DNA of 64,000 nt from positions 4,546,458 to 4,610,457 of the forward strand of contig OZ024790.1 of NCBI GenBank assembly GCA_964017065.1, given 5' to 3'. Of the stretch, positions 1 through 11,771 are shown in pieces (position 1 is the first letter of the stretch; every line of letters starts with the position of its first letter). This DNA comes from Haliclona indistincta. Lineage: Eukaryota; Porifera; Demospongiae; Haplosclerida; Chalinidae. Under the pieces are notes generated by a model, which was not told the origin of the DNA, did no database searches, and saw only the letters and a program-made list of their open reading frames with translations. Position numbers and translations under genes: made by a program.

Positions 1-888
1 TCGCTTCCCTCAGATCACGTACTTTCATCTCGAGTTCAACCGGACAATTACCGCCAGCCACCTCAAATACCTTCTACAGACTACCTCCTTTCATCTCGTG
101 CTCAACCACAAAATCACCTCCCACCACCGCCACTTCCCCCAAACAAATTCCTACCGTATGGATCTCGAACTCAAACACAAAACCAACTTCCACCAACTTC
201 CACAGATCATGACTTCCCATCGCGAGTTCTATCACAAAATCATCTCTCATCATCTCCCACAGACAACTTCCTACCACTTCGTCAATCCAGTTGCTCACAA
301 GTAGCTACATTAAAGTCTCCACAGTCACTCCAGAGTCAATCTCCACAGTCACTTGAGTCACTGCTCTCAGAGACACTCTCAGATACATTGCTTGAATTAG
401 GATTTTCGGACTCGACAGATTTTTTTTCAGACGAATTATCTGATAATGGAGATTCTGGATCATTAACAGATCGTCAACGTTCTCAAACCCCACCTCCGTT
501 ACCACCACCACTACCACAGATTCATTCACAGCAGCAGGCCCCTGTCATACCTCAACCTCCATTTTCTACACCTCCGAAACTACTTCCCGTAGAAAGAATT
601 TTAGAAGAAAACCCTGGAAAAGGAGAAACACAGCTCAGACAGTTAACTACTGCATTGACTAGAGATGGCGTTTTTGGTAGAGAAGCACTCGAGAAATGTT
701 CGCTCAGTGGGCGCAAACGTACAGACACCCTTGATCCAAAAAAAGGCGATTACATCAGGTCAGTAATTCGATCCCGTGTTCCAGAATTGAGCGATGTTGT
801 ATTTGAGTGCTTGTGGACGAAGTGTCGTCAATCATTATCAAAAAGCTGCCAAGCCTTACGAACAAAGGCAAGAAAGCTGAAACTGTAG
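1..888 (+). CDS. BEN-domain protein, 3' part of gene (5' end outside window)
   Basis: One frame is open from base 1 to the TAG at 886-888, so this is the end of a longer coding sequence or its last exon. The first ~100 residues are low-complexity, rich in Pro, Gln and Ser, and made of imperfect ~22-24-residue repeats (a start such as DYLLSSR, then a Q-N-H/Y-L step and a run of prolines). A Ser/Glu-rich linker and a poly-Pro stretch follow. The C-terminal ~100 residues look like a BEN domain: a helix ending in VFGREAL, then SLSGRK, then LDPKK with a basic helix and a C-terminal WTKCRQSL segment. BEN domains bind DNA or act as chromatin adaptors, so a nuclear role is inferred. No ATG is used here because the frame enters from outside the window. 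The sequence after the stop is AT-rich, as expected for a 3' UTR. Confidence 0.68.
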   Translation, partial: SLPSDHVLSSRVQPDNYRQPPQIPSTDYLLSSRAQPQNHLPPPPLPPNKFLPYGSRTQTQNQLPPTSTDHDFPSRVLSQNHLSSSPTDNFLPLRQSSCSQVATLKSPQSLQSQSPQSLESLLSETLSDTLLELGFSDSTDFFSDELSDNGDSGSLTDRQRSQTPPPLPPPLPQIHSQQQAPVIPQPPFSTPPKLLPVERILEENPGKGETQLRQLTTALTRDGVFGREALEKCSLSGRKRTDTLDPKKGDYIRSVIRSRVPELSDVVFECLWTKCRQSLSKSCQALRTKARKLKL

Positions 889-1264
889 CTGAAAGCTGAA
901 ACTGATTTGTAATAACTCTCAAGTGATCATGATATTAATTTTGATTTCTTGTGCAAAGTGCAATCAGAACTGATAATCAATTGATTTAATACTTAAACAA
1001 ATTAAATTAACTTGTGTTGCCACATCACCTGGTGAAAATGCAGAGATGTAGGCTTGTTGAAGTAGGAAGACGTCTTTTGAAATCACAGGTTGACAACATG
1101 AATAATTAAACTTTACTCGGAAGGGGTTAAAAGTTCGAATTCTGTTACGCACTCTTGATTCAAGAGGAAAGCTATCGAGTATACATTCTCAATCTCAACA
1201 TCTGCTCCATAATGTATGGTTAAAATTCAAAACATAATTCTAAAAACAAGTACACATTAATACA
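889..1264. other. Non-coding, AT-rich
   Basis: No supported exon. Probably the 3' UTR and flank of the BEN-domain gene. Confidence 0.5.
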
Positions 1265-1416
1265 TTTTGCGAGTTTTTTGCAACAAGTCTGTAGAACAGG
1301 AAGTAAAAGCTGACCAATCAAATTAGCAGATTGTTCAGACACACGTGAGCAGCTGCAATTTGATTGGTCAGTGTTTATTTCCGGTTACATGAACTCATTG
1401 CAAGAACACTGCAAAA
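1265..1416. repeat. Small palindromic element (MITE-like)
   Basis: Two arms of about 60 bp face each other. The inner 15 bp are perfect (CTGACCAATCAAATT at 1310-1324 against its reverse complement at 1357-1371). The outer parts are imperfect but alignable, starting TTTTGC on both sides. The central spacer is 32 nt. There is no coding capacity. It looks like a non-autonomous foldback or MITE; no target duplication could be fixed. Confidence 0.55.
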
Positions 1417-1603
1417 CCAGGCCTAAGCTGTTTCTACAAAATAGCCGTCAACCATTAGTAAAGTAAAGTAACAATCATGCACTAGTTTATTTTATCTGCA
1501 TATTAATCATTGATTAATTTTTAACTTTAAAATTGTTACAAGTTTCTAGTACATACATGTAGTGATGCATGATGAGAGGTGCATAGTTAGCAAGTGTTTA
1601 TAA

Positions 1604-2611
1604 TCAGTAGCCTGTTGCATCACCTCCTTTTTCTATGACCACTGGAAGAACTTTTCGCAAATGTCCAATGTATTTTGTGCACTTACGTGCATCTACAGTG
1701 TCCCAAAACTGACGAATCCCAGTGACTAGCTGTTCTTTGCTTCTGGGCTTTACCTCTCGTCTGATGAATTCTTTTAATTCGTGCCAAAGATTTTCTATTG
1801 GGTTCATGTCTGGTGATTCAGGAGGAGTACGCCACCAGTTTATGCCAGAGTCAGCATAGAATTGCTGAGCAGCACGAGAAGTATGCTTGGGATCGTTGTC
1901 TTGCATGAAGCGATGCTGAGCTGGTGGCGGAAATTTTTGCTGAATGAAGGGCAGTAGAGTTTGCTGTAGAATGCTGCAGAAGAGGGGAGCATCCATTATA
2001 CCCTCAAAGACGCATACGGGTGTTGGTCCTCGTTTGCTGATTCCGGCCCAAACGTGTACCTTAACTGGATGTTTAGGCCTTGGCTTTGGTCTTGGCTTTT
2101 GATCTTCTTTCCGGTAACAGTGACGTCGATGAGTTTCTAACTGAACTGTAGTTTCGTCACTCCAGATGACATCATCAAAAGTGTCGTGCTGGAAAGAAGT
2201 TGCAAATTCAAGCCGTTTTGCTTTGTTAGCATCTCGTATCAACTGACAGTACGCTGATCCACGGTAGACCCAACCAATTTGACATCGATTTCTTACAATA
2301 GTTGAAAGAGAGACGTACACTCCGTGCATCGCTAGTCTAGCTTGAAGCTGTGTAGCAGTTGTTTCGTCATCCTCACGCATTGCTGCGTCTATAATCTGTA
2401 GGACTTCAGAAGAAATTTTTGGAAGACAGCCAGATCCCGATTTTCGTGCAATTGTTTTACGTTCTTCAAACCGCTTCAGAAAACGTCGTATTCCTTGTCT
2501 TGATATTTTGATGCCGTCTTCGAGAACAAGATGTTCGGCGATGGCAGACACTTTCAGTCCTCGCCAGCTCAAGCTAAGTATCCGCAGTTTTGTGTAGTCA
2601 CTAAAAACCAT
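1604..2611 (-). CDS. Tc1/mariner-type DDE transposase
   Basis: A full-length 335-residue open frame, the usual size for Tc1-like transposases, which cut and rejoin transposon ends at TA sites. The N-terminal third is helix-turn-helix-like (KISRQGIRRFLKRF; SLSTIVRNR). The catalytic core shows all three expected acidic residues: the first Asp in VIWSDET, the second in QDNDPKHTS, and the Glu in SPDMNPIENLW. There are exactly 34 residues between the second Asp and the Glu (D34E, Tc1 type). No stop or frameshift breaks the gene, so it may be recent. I could not identify the terminal inverted repeats by eye, so the element's limits are not given. Confidence 0.9.
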   Translation of the reverse strand: MVFSDYTKLRILSLSWRGLKVSAIAEHLVLEDGIKISRQGIRRFLKRFEERKTIARKSGSGCLPKISSEVLQIIDAAMREDDETTATQLQARLAMHGVYVSLSTIVRNRCQIGWVYRGSAYCQLIRDANKAKRLEFATSFQHDTFDDVIWSDETTVQLETHRRHCYRKEDQKPRPKPRPKHPVKVHVWAGISKRGPTPVCVFEGIMDAPLFCSILQQTLLPFIQQKFPPPAQHRFMQDNDPKHTSRAAQQFYADSGINWWRTPPESPDMNPIENLWHELKEFIRREVKPRSKEQLVTGIRQFWDTVDARKCTKYIGHLRKVLPVVIEKGGDATGY

Positions 2612-2998
2612 GATCGAGAGAAGTAACGTGTGAAGGTAGGTCCCCAGCGCAGCAAAGGTGTGAAGTTCCGGAACAGCTGTGGACAGTGATGAGCAGGCTG
2701 TTAATGTTCGCCCAGTCGGTCAAATAATCGAGTTCTGCAAAAGGAGATAAGGGACTAATATTATTAGCAGCCACTTGCATCGTGCTATGGTAAATATTAA
2801 ACAATTACTAACCAATATCCGGCACAGCAGGAATTACAGTACCGCCCGATACCGTTTACCGCGATCGACAATGAAGTTGGAAACGGCTTAGGCTTTCGCG
2901 CATGCCAAATCAAGCAAACGGCATTTAAAGTTCTCTGAAAACTGTGCTAACGAAATTGGCAAAGCTGAACGGTCAAGCCTATTTATATACTAGAACAG
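2612..2998. other. Non-coding flank of the Tc1-like transposase
   Basis: No exon is supported. It probably holds the 5' end of the transposon, but no matching terminal repeat was found on the other side. Confidence 0.4.
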
Positions 2999-3240
2999 GG
3001 TCGCGAACTTGAGATGCGAGTACACTCGCATGCTCGCGCACGCGACTTCGCGAACTAGGTCGTGATTATACTTACATACGTACGTATAATACGTACACAC
3101 TCGTACATACGTACTTACGTACGTACGGCATACATGCAGTAGCTAAATAGACTTCGCGAATAAGGCCTCGCGAACTTCGCGAACAAGGCCTCACGAACAA
3201 GTCGCGAACACTTCGTCACGGCCCCTTCGCGACAATTCGT
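2999..3240. repeat. Degenerate simple-sequence cluster (CTTCGCGAA and TACGTACG words)
   Basis: The word TTCGCGAA or CGCGAAC recurs many times between 3000 and 3230, broken by a TACGTACG-rich stretch at 3070-3130. It is non-coding and CpG-rich compared with the AT-rich surroundings. Confidence 0.6.
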
Positions 3241-3381
3241 GTCTTTTATTTTGCAATGTACCGTAGGATCATCAGTGACCTCATGGAGTGTGGTACGTAC
3301 AAAAACAGACCCTAGTTAGAGTCACTTCTTTCGTCACTATGTTGTTCAAGAAGCTTCTCTTGATAAGTGCGAGTATTAGTC

Positions 3382-3486
3382 ACTATAATAATACCTAATT
3401 ATGATTGACAATTTGACAATAATATTCTGACTCTATTGAATGTCGTGTGATGAGTTATTTGACAACTGAGGCACTAATTGATTATG
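3382..3486 (+). repeat. Dispersed repeat, copy 1 (partner at 6645-6748)
   Basis: About 105 bp nearly identical to 6645-6748, starting ACTATAATAATACC and ending ATTGATTAT, with only a few substitutions. Together with the second matching pair (3640-3910 and 7550-7735) it suggests two diverged copies of one longer repeat in the same orientation. Confidence 0.7.
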
Positions 3487-3538
3487 AGTGCAGAAAGTGC
3501 AAGAAGCCGCCATTTTACAACGTCATGTCCGTCTGTAC

Positions 3539-3868
3539 TTCAAAGGCATGTATTAAACAAGCAACAACAATCCAAGCCCCTTAGTTAGGAACACAATTAT
3601 GTTGCCAGCAGCCACAGTAATTCCAGTTCAAAGGCATGTATTAAAGAAGTGACAACAATCCAAGCCCTTAACGAGGAACAAAATTTTGTTGTCAGCTGCC
3701 ACAGTAATTCCAGTTCAAAGGCATGTATTAAAAAGAAACAACAAGACAAGCCCCTTAAAGAGGAACAAAATTATGTTGCCAGCAGCCACAGTTCAAAGGC
3801 ATGTATTAAAGAAGTATCAACAGGAAGAGCAAACAGAACACAAGAACAAAGCCACTATGACTGATTGA
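3539..3868 (+). repeat. ~87-bp tandem repeat, about 3.7 copies
   Basis: The unit starts TTCAAAGGCATGTATTAAA and recurs at 3539, 3627, 3714 and 3792 (spacings 88, 87 and 78 bp). Short open frames here are repeat artefacts. The last unit and its right flank recur at 7550-7735. Confidence 0.8.
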
Positions 3869-6640
3869 CTGAACAATTTAAACAACTGACTAAATGTCCT
3901 ACATCGAAGTTATAGTTAAAGCTAATTATTTTTAACTTAAATAAAAGGAAAAAAGAAGAAACAACTACAGTTCAGTTCCACCATGGTGGAGAAGTTCAAT
4001 GGGTTTATAAAATCTGGCTTTGTGTCTTCATCTGTTGTGCCCTTTTGCACACATAAAAAACAATGAGAACAAATGCTACTATTCACACCTTTGAAAAGTG
4101 TACATATTACCTAATTTGGCTATTTTTAGGATTGCAGACTTATAAAGCTGTATAGCTAAACTTATAAGTTATATTTTGAATCTATATTATTATGATTTAA
4201 ATTGGTACAAGTTTTATTATCAAAAATAATAAGCATTCCAGATGAACAGCTATGCGCTTTACACAGAGTGCCAGCTCAATTATTTACACCTTCCATTTTA
4301 CAACAGAGGCAACTCAAACAGCAGTTCCAACAAACAATCTCATTGAAGCTACGTCTGGTAAATGACCACTATGTATAATTATGCTATTAACTATGTGTGA
4401 AGGACCACAAGCAGGACAATACAATACCATTAAACAGGACAAAAATTAATGATTGATTGCCATAAAGAGCAAACCGCCCCAGTATCGGAAGTTTTTTGTT
4501 TGTCTTTCTTGGACTGTCCACATTAGTTTAATGTTCCAATGTTCTGAGAGTTCTGAAACAACATTGTAATACTGTACCTATAACAGATAGCTAATAGCAT
4601 TTTGTACAGTCTCACAGCAATGCTCTACCTTTTAATGCCCAATTCACAATGAATTGCAAAGCTTAGTGATGCGACCCACGCGACGCGGAAAGTTGTTCAC
4701 CACGTGTCACGATGTGTATGCAGCACTGTCAATGTGACCCATTGTGAACTAGGCTTAAGTAAGTCTTTATCTATCTCTAGAATAATGTTGCTGTCTCAAA
4801 ACCGGTAGCAGCTCCTAGTCAAAAGCTAGCCTCGTACCCAGGCGCTAAAAGGGGGTGGAGCGAAGGCATGTGATAACAAACTTTGGATCGAGGCTCTTGA
4901 AATTTTGACAGTTCTTGACAGTTTCCTTTTATGTTGGCTTGTTTTTCGCTCTGATAAGTGGAAGGGAATATCATCAATGCCAATCTAAGCGAACCAACCA
5001 ACGTCTAGGTGCTGGTATTCTAAGGTAGAGACTAGGGTGAGACAATCACTGCATCAGGTAACACGGACATTCCAAACATTTATAGGCCGGCTGCAGCAGT
5101 AGTATAGTCTGGCAGCCCCACCCCTTTGCATTATTGTGGAAGGGTCTGGCATCAGCGGTATCAAACAGTTGTACTGTTGTAATTTCGAATTACAACTGTG
5201 TCAACAGGTGCACATATTCTGCAAATATAATTACACCCCTAAAACACCAAACAGTTGTACTGTGCCTTTGATAGTTGATAGTCGAGCAACAGAACAACGT
5301 GCTTCAAACGCCAAGTGAACAGCAGCGTCTTGTCCACAAATGTACAGAGCGATTTTGCACAATGTATTGATTTTTTATGAACAGTTTTCCTACTGCATGG
5401 ATGCCCCTTCGCGAAATAATTGAAATAATTATGGTGTTCGAATTGCATTATTGGAAGCAGAAAATATACTGATTTTAGCAGTGTTTCATATTAAATGATG
5501 CAAAATTAATGTACACTGACCACTCACTGCTAAGCAGAATTATAATAGAAATGTGGCGTGGAGCAATCAAGCTAAGTCAATGGAGGCTAGCAGCCAAACC
5601 AGTCCAACTATTGTACTATGATGATATGACCAGCAGTAGTGTCATATCATCAAAAACAAGATATTTCAAGTTTATCTATTAATTTTATGTAATCTAAAGT
5701 GCATAATGGTAATTATTACCATGCTAATAATGTTATTGTTCACTGTAGAAGCAGTGCATCGTTATTATGAGAGTTGAATGACAAATCTACTGCAAGACAG
5801 ACAGGGTGATGGTGCAAAAAAAAACATGCAATGCTTGAAAAAGACACCATCCTGAACACCAGCACAATTTTGGATTCTACGAACACCAGGTATAGTCATC
5901 CGTACGGTCAACTGCATCTCTCTGTTTGCACAAAATGGGAGCTTGGATGACCTAGAAACAACAGAGAATTCTCAAAGCCACACAAGCCTCAAGCTTAGGC
6001 TGAACATGAATGAGTACTGGAATGAGTACCACTAGACATCAGGGTCCAGATTTACACAACTCAGATGGACAAGAAAATGGAGATGGACAAAAAGGCTGTA
6101 GACTTAGGCATAAGTTGTAGATGAGAAATGCCGCTAACTTGAGAAATACCATCTCCAGATGCTTAATACTTTTGTGGAGTGTAGTTCAAGCCAAAACTCT
6201 ATTGTTATCATTGCCTTAATATTGTTTTAGCAGCAAAGTATTTTGTGTCCTGTACTGCATGTGTACATAGTCATTTGACATTCAATTTTTCACTGTAGAT
6301 CCTATGTTGTCTATATAAGGACATTTACAGTTTCTATATTGTTGACCATCTGGTTATGTGCTATGCTGTGGCAAGATAACAGCACTTCTCATGAAAATTG
6401 TGAGTATATTTTTCATACAATCAGGTTAAAACCAAGAAAGATAACATTTAAAGTTAAACAAAGTTTAAATTGTTTTCAATTGCAGATCTTTTGCCTTCAA
6501 TGCCACAGACAAAGACCAGTAATATGTAGCACGGAGGCTAACGTACGTGGTCAACAAAAAACGGGCATAAACAGAAGTTCAGTAGTCTACACCTCTCGAG
6601 AAAAGGTTCCAATTGATATTCTGAAACGCATTAATAAGTG
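3869..6640. other. Long non-coding stretch
   Basis: AT-rich with no open frame I can tie to a protein. It holds one small inverted-repeat element (separate entry). Confidence 0.5.
4636..4754. repeat. Short inverted-repeat element (MITE-like)
   Basis: The left end reads GCCCAATTCACAATG and the right end, read in reverse complement, GCCTAGTTCACAATG. The 119-bp body is non-coding. No clear target duplication. Confidence 0.4.
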
Positions 6641-6644
6641 CTTT

Positions 6645-6748
6645 ACTATAATAATACCTAATTATGATTGACAATTTGACAATAATATTCTGACTCTATT
6701 GAATATCGTGTGATGAGTTATGTGACAACCGAGGTACTAATTGATTAT
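6645..6748 (+). repeat. Dispersed repeat, copy 2 (partner at 3382-3486)
   Basis: Second copy of the ~105-bp segment. After it the two loci diverge, then share sequence again at 7550-7735. Confidence 0.7.
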
Positions 6749-6770
6749 CTCTCTCATGACTCTCTCATGA

Positions 6771-6875
6771 CAGGCTCATTGACAAAGAAAAAAAACATTC
6801 TTGTCCAATTTGTGGTCTATGTTACAAACACTTGCGTACTCTACATCGCCATATGTGGCAGAAGCACTGATTTTG
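6771..6875 (+). pseudogene. C2H2 zinc-finger fragment
   Basis: A short open stretch encodes one C2H2-like finger, CPICGLCYKHLRTLHRHMWQ followed by KH and a stop. It is preceded by a plausible acceptor AG at about 6771. No flanking exons are evident, so it is either a lone exon or a relic. The overlapping longer frame (6710-7036) has no recognisable features. Confidence 0.35.
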
Positions 6876-9609
6876 TTGTGTGTTGTCAAAAAGATTTAAA
6901 GAGCTGGAAGAGACAAAATACCATCAAAAGCAACAGTCCCTTTGTGCAGCCAATAGCTACAAGAACGCTTTACCACCGAGTCAGTTATGCACATAGAGAA
7001 CTAGAAGAAGGAGATAGGACCAGAAGACACAGCTAGAGGACCAGCAAAAGCAGAACACATTCAGCAATACACTCAAATTGAATTTTGCTCTCTCCAAGCG
7101 ATTCGGACCATTGTGCTCTCTTAGCACTCATATACAGTAGAGAAGAAGCGGACCATAGGATGGACAAGAAGGGTAGAGTTAACGATACTTATTGCACTTT
7201 ATTTGTAAAATCGTTATGAAAAAAGATTATGAGTAACAAATGAGGACAAATAATTATATTGTATAAGTGCAGCCAATAGCATAATACAGTCAAAGAAACC
7301 AAAAATGAGCTAGCTACAGGAATAGACAGCAAGAATTATCATCAAGAAGAGAGCGATGGTGTTGTCTGAGCTAGTGACACGTGTCACAATAAATCACTAA
7401 CACACATACCATTCTAGCACTGAATGAAATCATACATGTACATGATGAGCATGAATAACTAAAACGCACAAGTACAAATCCATCATTCAAGTAGCAAATG
7501 AAATATAAGGTCATTTTGGCTACTGAGGATTCAATCATATTATAGATTGCGACTACAATCCAAGCCCCTTAATGAGGAACAAAATTATGTTGCCATCAGC
7601 CACAGTTCAAAGCCATGTATTAAAGAAGTGACAACAGGAATAGCGAACAGAACACAAGAACAAAGCCACTATGGATGATTGACCGAACAATTTAAACAAC
7701 TGACTAAATGTCCCACATCAAGTTATAGTAATGTAACAAGGGTAGACATGACGTGGTCTAACACGTGGAGTCACAGTATGATCAATATACCGATCAAATA
7801 CATGCTAATAGTTTGATACAGAATCACATCAGCAAACAACCATCAATATTATTATGAATGACAATAAACAGCAAACATTGTAACGTTTAACCAATCATTA
7901 GTAATGATGTCAAATATACAATTTATTACTCTTGAAACACACAACAATAATTGATAGATAAAATTAGCTAGGACGCAACAGTGCTGGCGCAATTCTTCAC
8001 AGTCATCATGTACATTGAATCACACTGACAACCATCATAACTACAACTGGTAGTCCACCAAATACAATGGTAAAACAGCTACACAGTGTTATCCTACATC
8101 ATTAACATTAGTTTGACCAACAATGCAAATACATCAGTGGAGCCACAATACTGTTGTGCAAGCAACAATGCAGTCTTCCTAGTCAACATTTAGTTCAGAC
8201 CTATCGTCCAATCAGACCTTAACAATAACACTTGTTCTAGTTGGTTCCTGCCGTGTTGTAACAAAACATTATTTTAAATCAACACCACGCAAAACACTTA
8301 GAAGACAGCTACCAATTGTAGCATTAACACAAATTTACATTTGTAGTCTACCAAGTATAATGGTAAACATAGTTACATTAATAAAAATACATTTGAGTAG
8401 AAATATATTAGCAACAGTGCAAATTCGTTGAAATGCAATGCAATACCAAAATGCGATACCACGCAAGGAAACATCACGCAGAGAATACATGTAAAGCACT
8501 CAGCGCAACACAATCCATTAAACCATTATCTAGACTACTTTATACTAACCTTTAGTATCCAGTGATGTATCGTAACGTACTAAACTCACCTTTGTAACCA
8601 TCTCCTGTCCATGAAGGTATTACGATATCCAGATGGTCGATGTCTCGAAAGGAACTGTGTCCAAATGATCCAGTGTCCAGATACTCTAGCTTTTACTGTG
8701 TCCAGATACTCCAGCCTGTACTGTGTCCAGTCCATAGGCTCCAATTACTAGCACACTACACAGAAATTGATAAACAGATCCATTAGCAAATGAACAAGAT
8801 CATCTGTGACCACAAAACATTAGTGGTTTGGTGAAGAGCTAATGAGACTAGCCATGATGGACCCAAGCTAGCTACCAGTGAATACACGCGGTATCATGAC
8901 CCACAGACTACTAACACTCTACACATACCCTGCTGCCTCTATAAACCATTGACCCACATACAGCAACCCACGCTCAAGAGGGACTAGCTATAGGCACGGA
9001 TAGCCTAGTTCAGGCACTATGGGGCATGACTAGCTCCACTAAAGGCTGACATATACAGCAGTAGCACAGTACACAACTATAGTATGCTACAGTAACAACG
9101 TACCATGCGCCTATCCTGGTCACTAGTGCTGGTTAGTCCCGGGTTCACCCTCACTCGAACGTCTTCGGCAACAGCATGCCACGTCTGGAGCAGACCCAAA
9201 CTAGCGACGTTGTTCTCAAGGCCAGGGTTCAGCTTGGCTATGCTTTAAGCGTCAGCTCGCCAGGCATTCGTCTCATGACCTCTGCTCCGCGAGTTGCTCA
9301 TCTGAATTAATTATCAGACACACGTGCGTAAATTTGGATAGAAAATTAATTAAAGTCATGACTTGGCAAGTGGCTGTATTTTTCTAGCCAAGGGTATTCG
9401 TGCTGACAGAGTCGCTGTGTGCAGTTTGCTTGCCTATTGATAGGCATCGAATATAGTATATTTCAGCAACGCAGTGCTAGGTGCTAGCCATCACGGAGCG
9501 ACGAGCTTGCCCAGTGAAGACTATATAAGCACGTAAACACTTTTTCTTTAGTTGGTGTAGTCACTGTACTATTACAGCAAGAAGCTGATACTATTACACC
9601 AAGAAGCTG
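6876..9609. other. Non-coding stretch with minor repeats
   Basis: No supported exon. 7550-7735 repeats 3640-3910. A CTGTGTCCAGATACTC-like word recurs at 8690-8735, and a segment around 8050 resembles one around 8343. The rest is unremarkable AT-rich sequence. Confidence 0.5.
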
Positions 9610-9921
9610 TCAGTTATCACAGCTTAGTGGGTGTTTGTTTATACAGACCCCGATACAGACTAATCTTTTGTCTTGCTCCTTTTTGCTGTTTTTAATTTGT
9701 AATGCGATGGCCTTCATGCAGACACATTCGAGACTGGATCTATCGGCTAATGTTTGAAAAAAGACAGTAATTTCATTGACAAAAGCAGTGCCTACAGTAC
9801 CAAAGGGTACAAGAAAGAGTTTGGGCTTCCAATGGACCACTGAGTCGTAGATGGCATTTATTTGAACTAGACAATGATGACCTTTCAATAGAACCTGCAT
9901 GAGGACTCGTTTGATAACCAC
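9610..9921 (-). pseudogene. Fragment of a retroelement-like protein (tentative)
   Basis: A 103-residue open frame with the segment VHWKPKLFLVPFGTVGTAFV, then a helix and an ALQIKN-like end. From memory this resembles the N-terminal part of a multicopy invertebrate protein that accompanies reverse-transcriptase-like elements, but no catalytic motif is visible and the frame is short. Probably a truncated repeat. Confidence 0.3.
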
Positions 9922-10296
9922 CTTTCAAGTAGTGAGAAGAACTGGAATCTTATATTATTTTTCAATCTCCCATTGACCTTCTAATCATCTTTGTTAACTA
10001 ATGTAGACTCATGAATATGTACATGCGGTCGAGTGTTAACAATCACAGTGTTACCAAGTTAGGTTACTAGAAATGAAACTAGCTAGTCTCTCTTTGGTGA
10101 GATAATATTATTCCATGACAGTTGAGCTAAATGCTTTTCCTATAAATATCATAATAATTATTATGCTGAATTTCTATGTTTAATTGCAGAGCTTAAAATA
10201 ATTATGACTGGAGAAACCATAGCTATTCACTAGTGACATCATTGCAGTGAATTTGATAAGTCCATAAAACACATCGTGACGGTGCTTACTAAAACC

Positions 10297-10339
10297 CGGG
10301 ACGGGACGGGACTCAGGCGGGATGTCCCGTCCCGTCCCG
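10297..10339. repeat. GC-rich perfect inverted repeat
   Basis: CGGGACGGGACGGGAC (10297-10312) is mirrored perfectly at 10324-10339 around an 11-nt loop, in otherwise AT-rich sequence. It would form a very stable hairpin. Confidence 0.8.
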
Positions 10340-10515
10340 CATACTAAAACGCGGGACGAAAATAAAATCGCGGCTTTCATTATTACTGTATAGTCTAGCC
10401 TAGTACCTAGTCGCTGTTGTGAAAGGCCTCTATGTTGCAGGCATTTATCTACAGGTGCAGTAATGTCTGCATACTGAAATTAATGTTACATTGCTGCATG
10501 TTATTTCCGGGTAAT

Positions 10516-10749
10516 TAGGGAGGCACGGTAGTGCCTCCCTATGTAGGGTTGAACGGGAAAACAAGATGGCGGCTACATACATGTATTAGCGTTCAAACGC
10601 TGATATTTCGCCTCGTGATGAATTCTATACGTCCAAAGACACTTAGATCTGCTCACTGGCGTTGCCCCATCTTACAGTAGCAAGGAGATTGCTCGAAATT
10701 GTTACTAAAGTGACGAACCTGGAAACGGTGAAAATCGAGTTTCGTCATC
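10516..10749 (+). mobile_element. Terminal-hairpin element, copy 1 (cut by gap)
   Basis: Begins with the hairpin TAGGGAGGCAC-GGTA-GTGCCTCCCTA (10516-10541), then TGTAGGG and a body matching 42383-42590 and, inverted, 45570-45767 at roughly 95% by eye. The body runs into the N gap. It is one of four copies of an element whose end is a hairpin (see 42357, 44595 and 50699). No coding sequence. Confidence 0.75.
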
Positions 10750-10949
10750 NNNNNNNNNNNNNNNNNNNNNNNNNNNNNNNNNNNNNNNNNNNNNNNNNNN
10801 NNNNNNNNNNNNNNNNNNNNNNNNNNNNNNNNNNNNNNNNNNNNNNNNNNNNNNNNNNNNNNNNNNNNNNNNNNNNNNNNNNNNNNNNNNNNNNNNNNNN
10901 NNNNNNNNNNNNNNNNNNNNNNNNNNNNNNNNNNNNNNNNNNNNNNNNN
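10750..10949. other. Assembly gap of 200 N
   Basis: Exactly 200 Ns. The flanks belong to two repeat families, which probably caused the assembly break. Frames drawn across the gap are not real. Confidence 1.
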
Positions 10950-11090
10950 AAGACGAAGACGAACAGAGCGGGCGAGTGCTGCTGCTACCAGCACCTCGTA
11001 TTCGCCGACGGTGTAAGTTACAGCCACGAGCGAAGAGCTGTGATTAGCTAAGGCATAAGGCTACTTGCCTGCGAGCGCTTTTTTCTTAAC
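10950..11090 (+). repeat. Fragment of the palindromic TA-flanked element (arm sequence)
   Basis: Nearly identical to 41602-41735 and, inverted, to 41360-41480, the inner arms of the element at 40941-49672. Here only one arm is present, directly after the gap. Confidence 0.7.
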
Positions 11091-11511
11091 TCGCAGAGTT
11101 GCAGATTTTTGAGTCTAAAAACTTTCTGACTTTGATTTTTTGTTGATTTTTGAGCTTGTTGTGGACCGAACTTTAGTTTGCATGGTAGTTAAGCATTGGC
11201 TCTAGAGTATTTGGTAGATGAACTAGTTGTTTGCCTGCACACCAAAGCTTTTTCCTTAACTAAGCTTCTTACAGATTTTATGGTCTAAAAATAAAAGCTA
11301 ATTGGGTGTTTCCGACAACTGCCACTTCACCATTTGTATCTTTGAGATCAAGTAAGGCTTGCAGTTTAGACTAAGCACACATACTCTAGAAGGATGTATC
11401 AGCCTTCTCACCAAGTTTGACTACTATAAAACCTATCGTTTAGTTTTTATGAGTAAAAACATTTCATGTTAGTGAAATGTGCAATTTTGGAATGTCTAGA
11501 CTGGAAGCACT
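11091..11511. other. Non-coding
   Basis: No exon seen. A TTTTTCYTTAACT word recurs at 11088 and 11258. Confidence 0.4.
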
Positions 11512-11771
11512 GTATGCCCCATGGATACGCCCACCGAGGCATAATAACTATAACTAGAAATAAACCCAATTACTTTTACAACACTAGTAGGAGGAGTACA
11601 TGTAGATAACATGACATCAATAATAATCACTAGCACATGAAATGAATGAAGGTTCATTGGTTAATGTTGGTGACTACCACTATAGCTAGCCAGCTTGTGT
11701 GATTTAGTTGCTCATAATAATCAATTGCTCAATTTGCAAATAATTAACTCCACCCACTATATAACACTCAC

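Noticed and set aside
3649..3868. Lys/Gln-rich small open frames
   Set aside because: Produced by the 87-bp tandem repeat.
6339..6671. 110-residue open frame as a gene
   Set aside because: Composition and context are repeat-like, no motif recognised, and its end overlaps a dispersed repeat.
10653..11051. Open frames across the N gap
   Set aside because: Most of their length is unknown sequence; both flanks are transposon ends.
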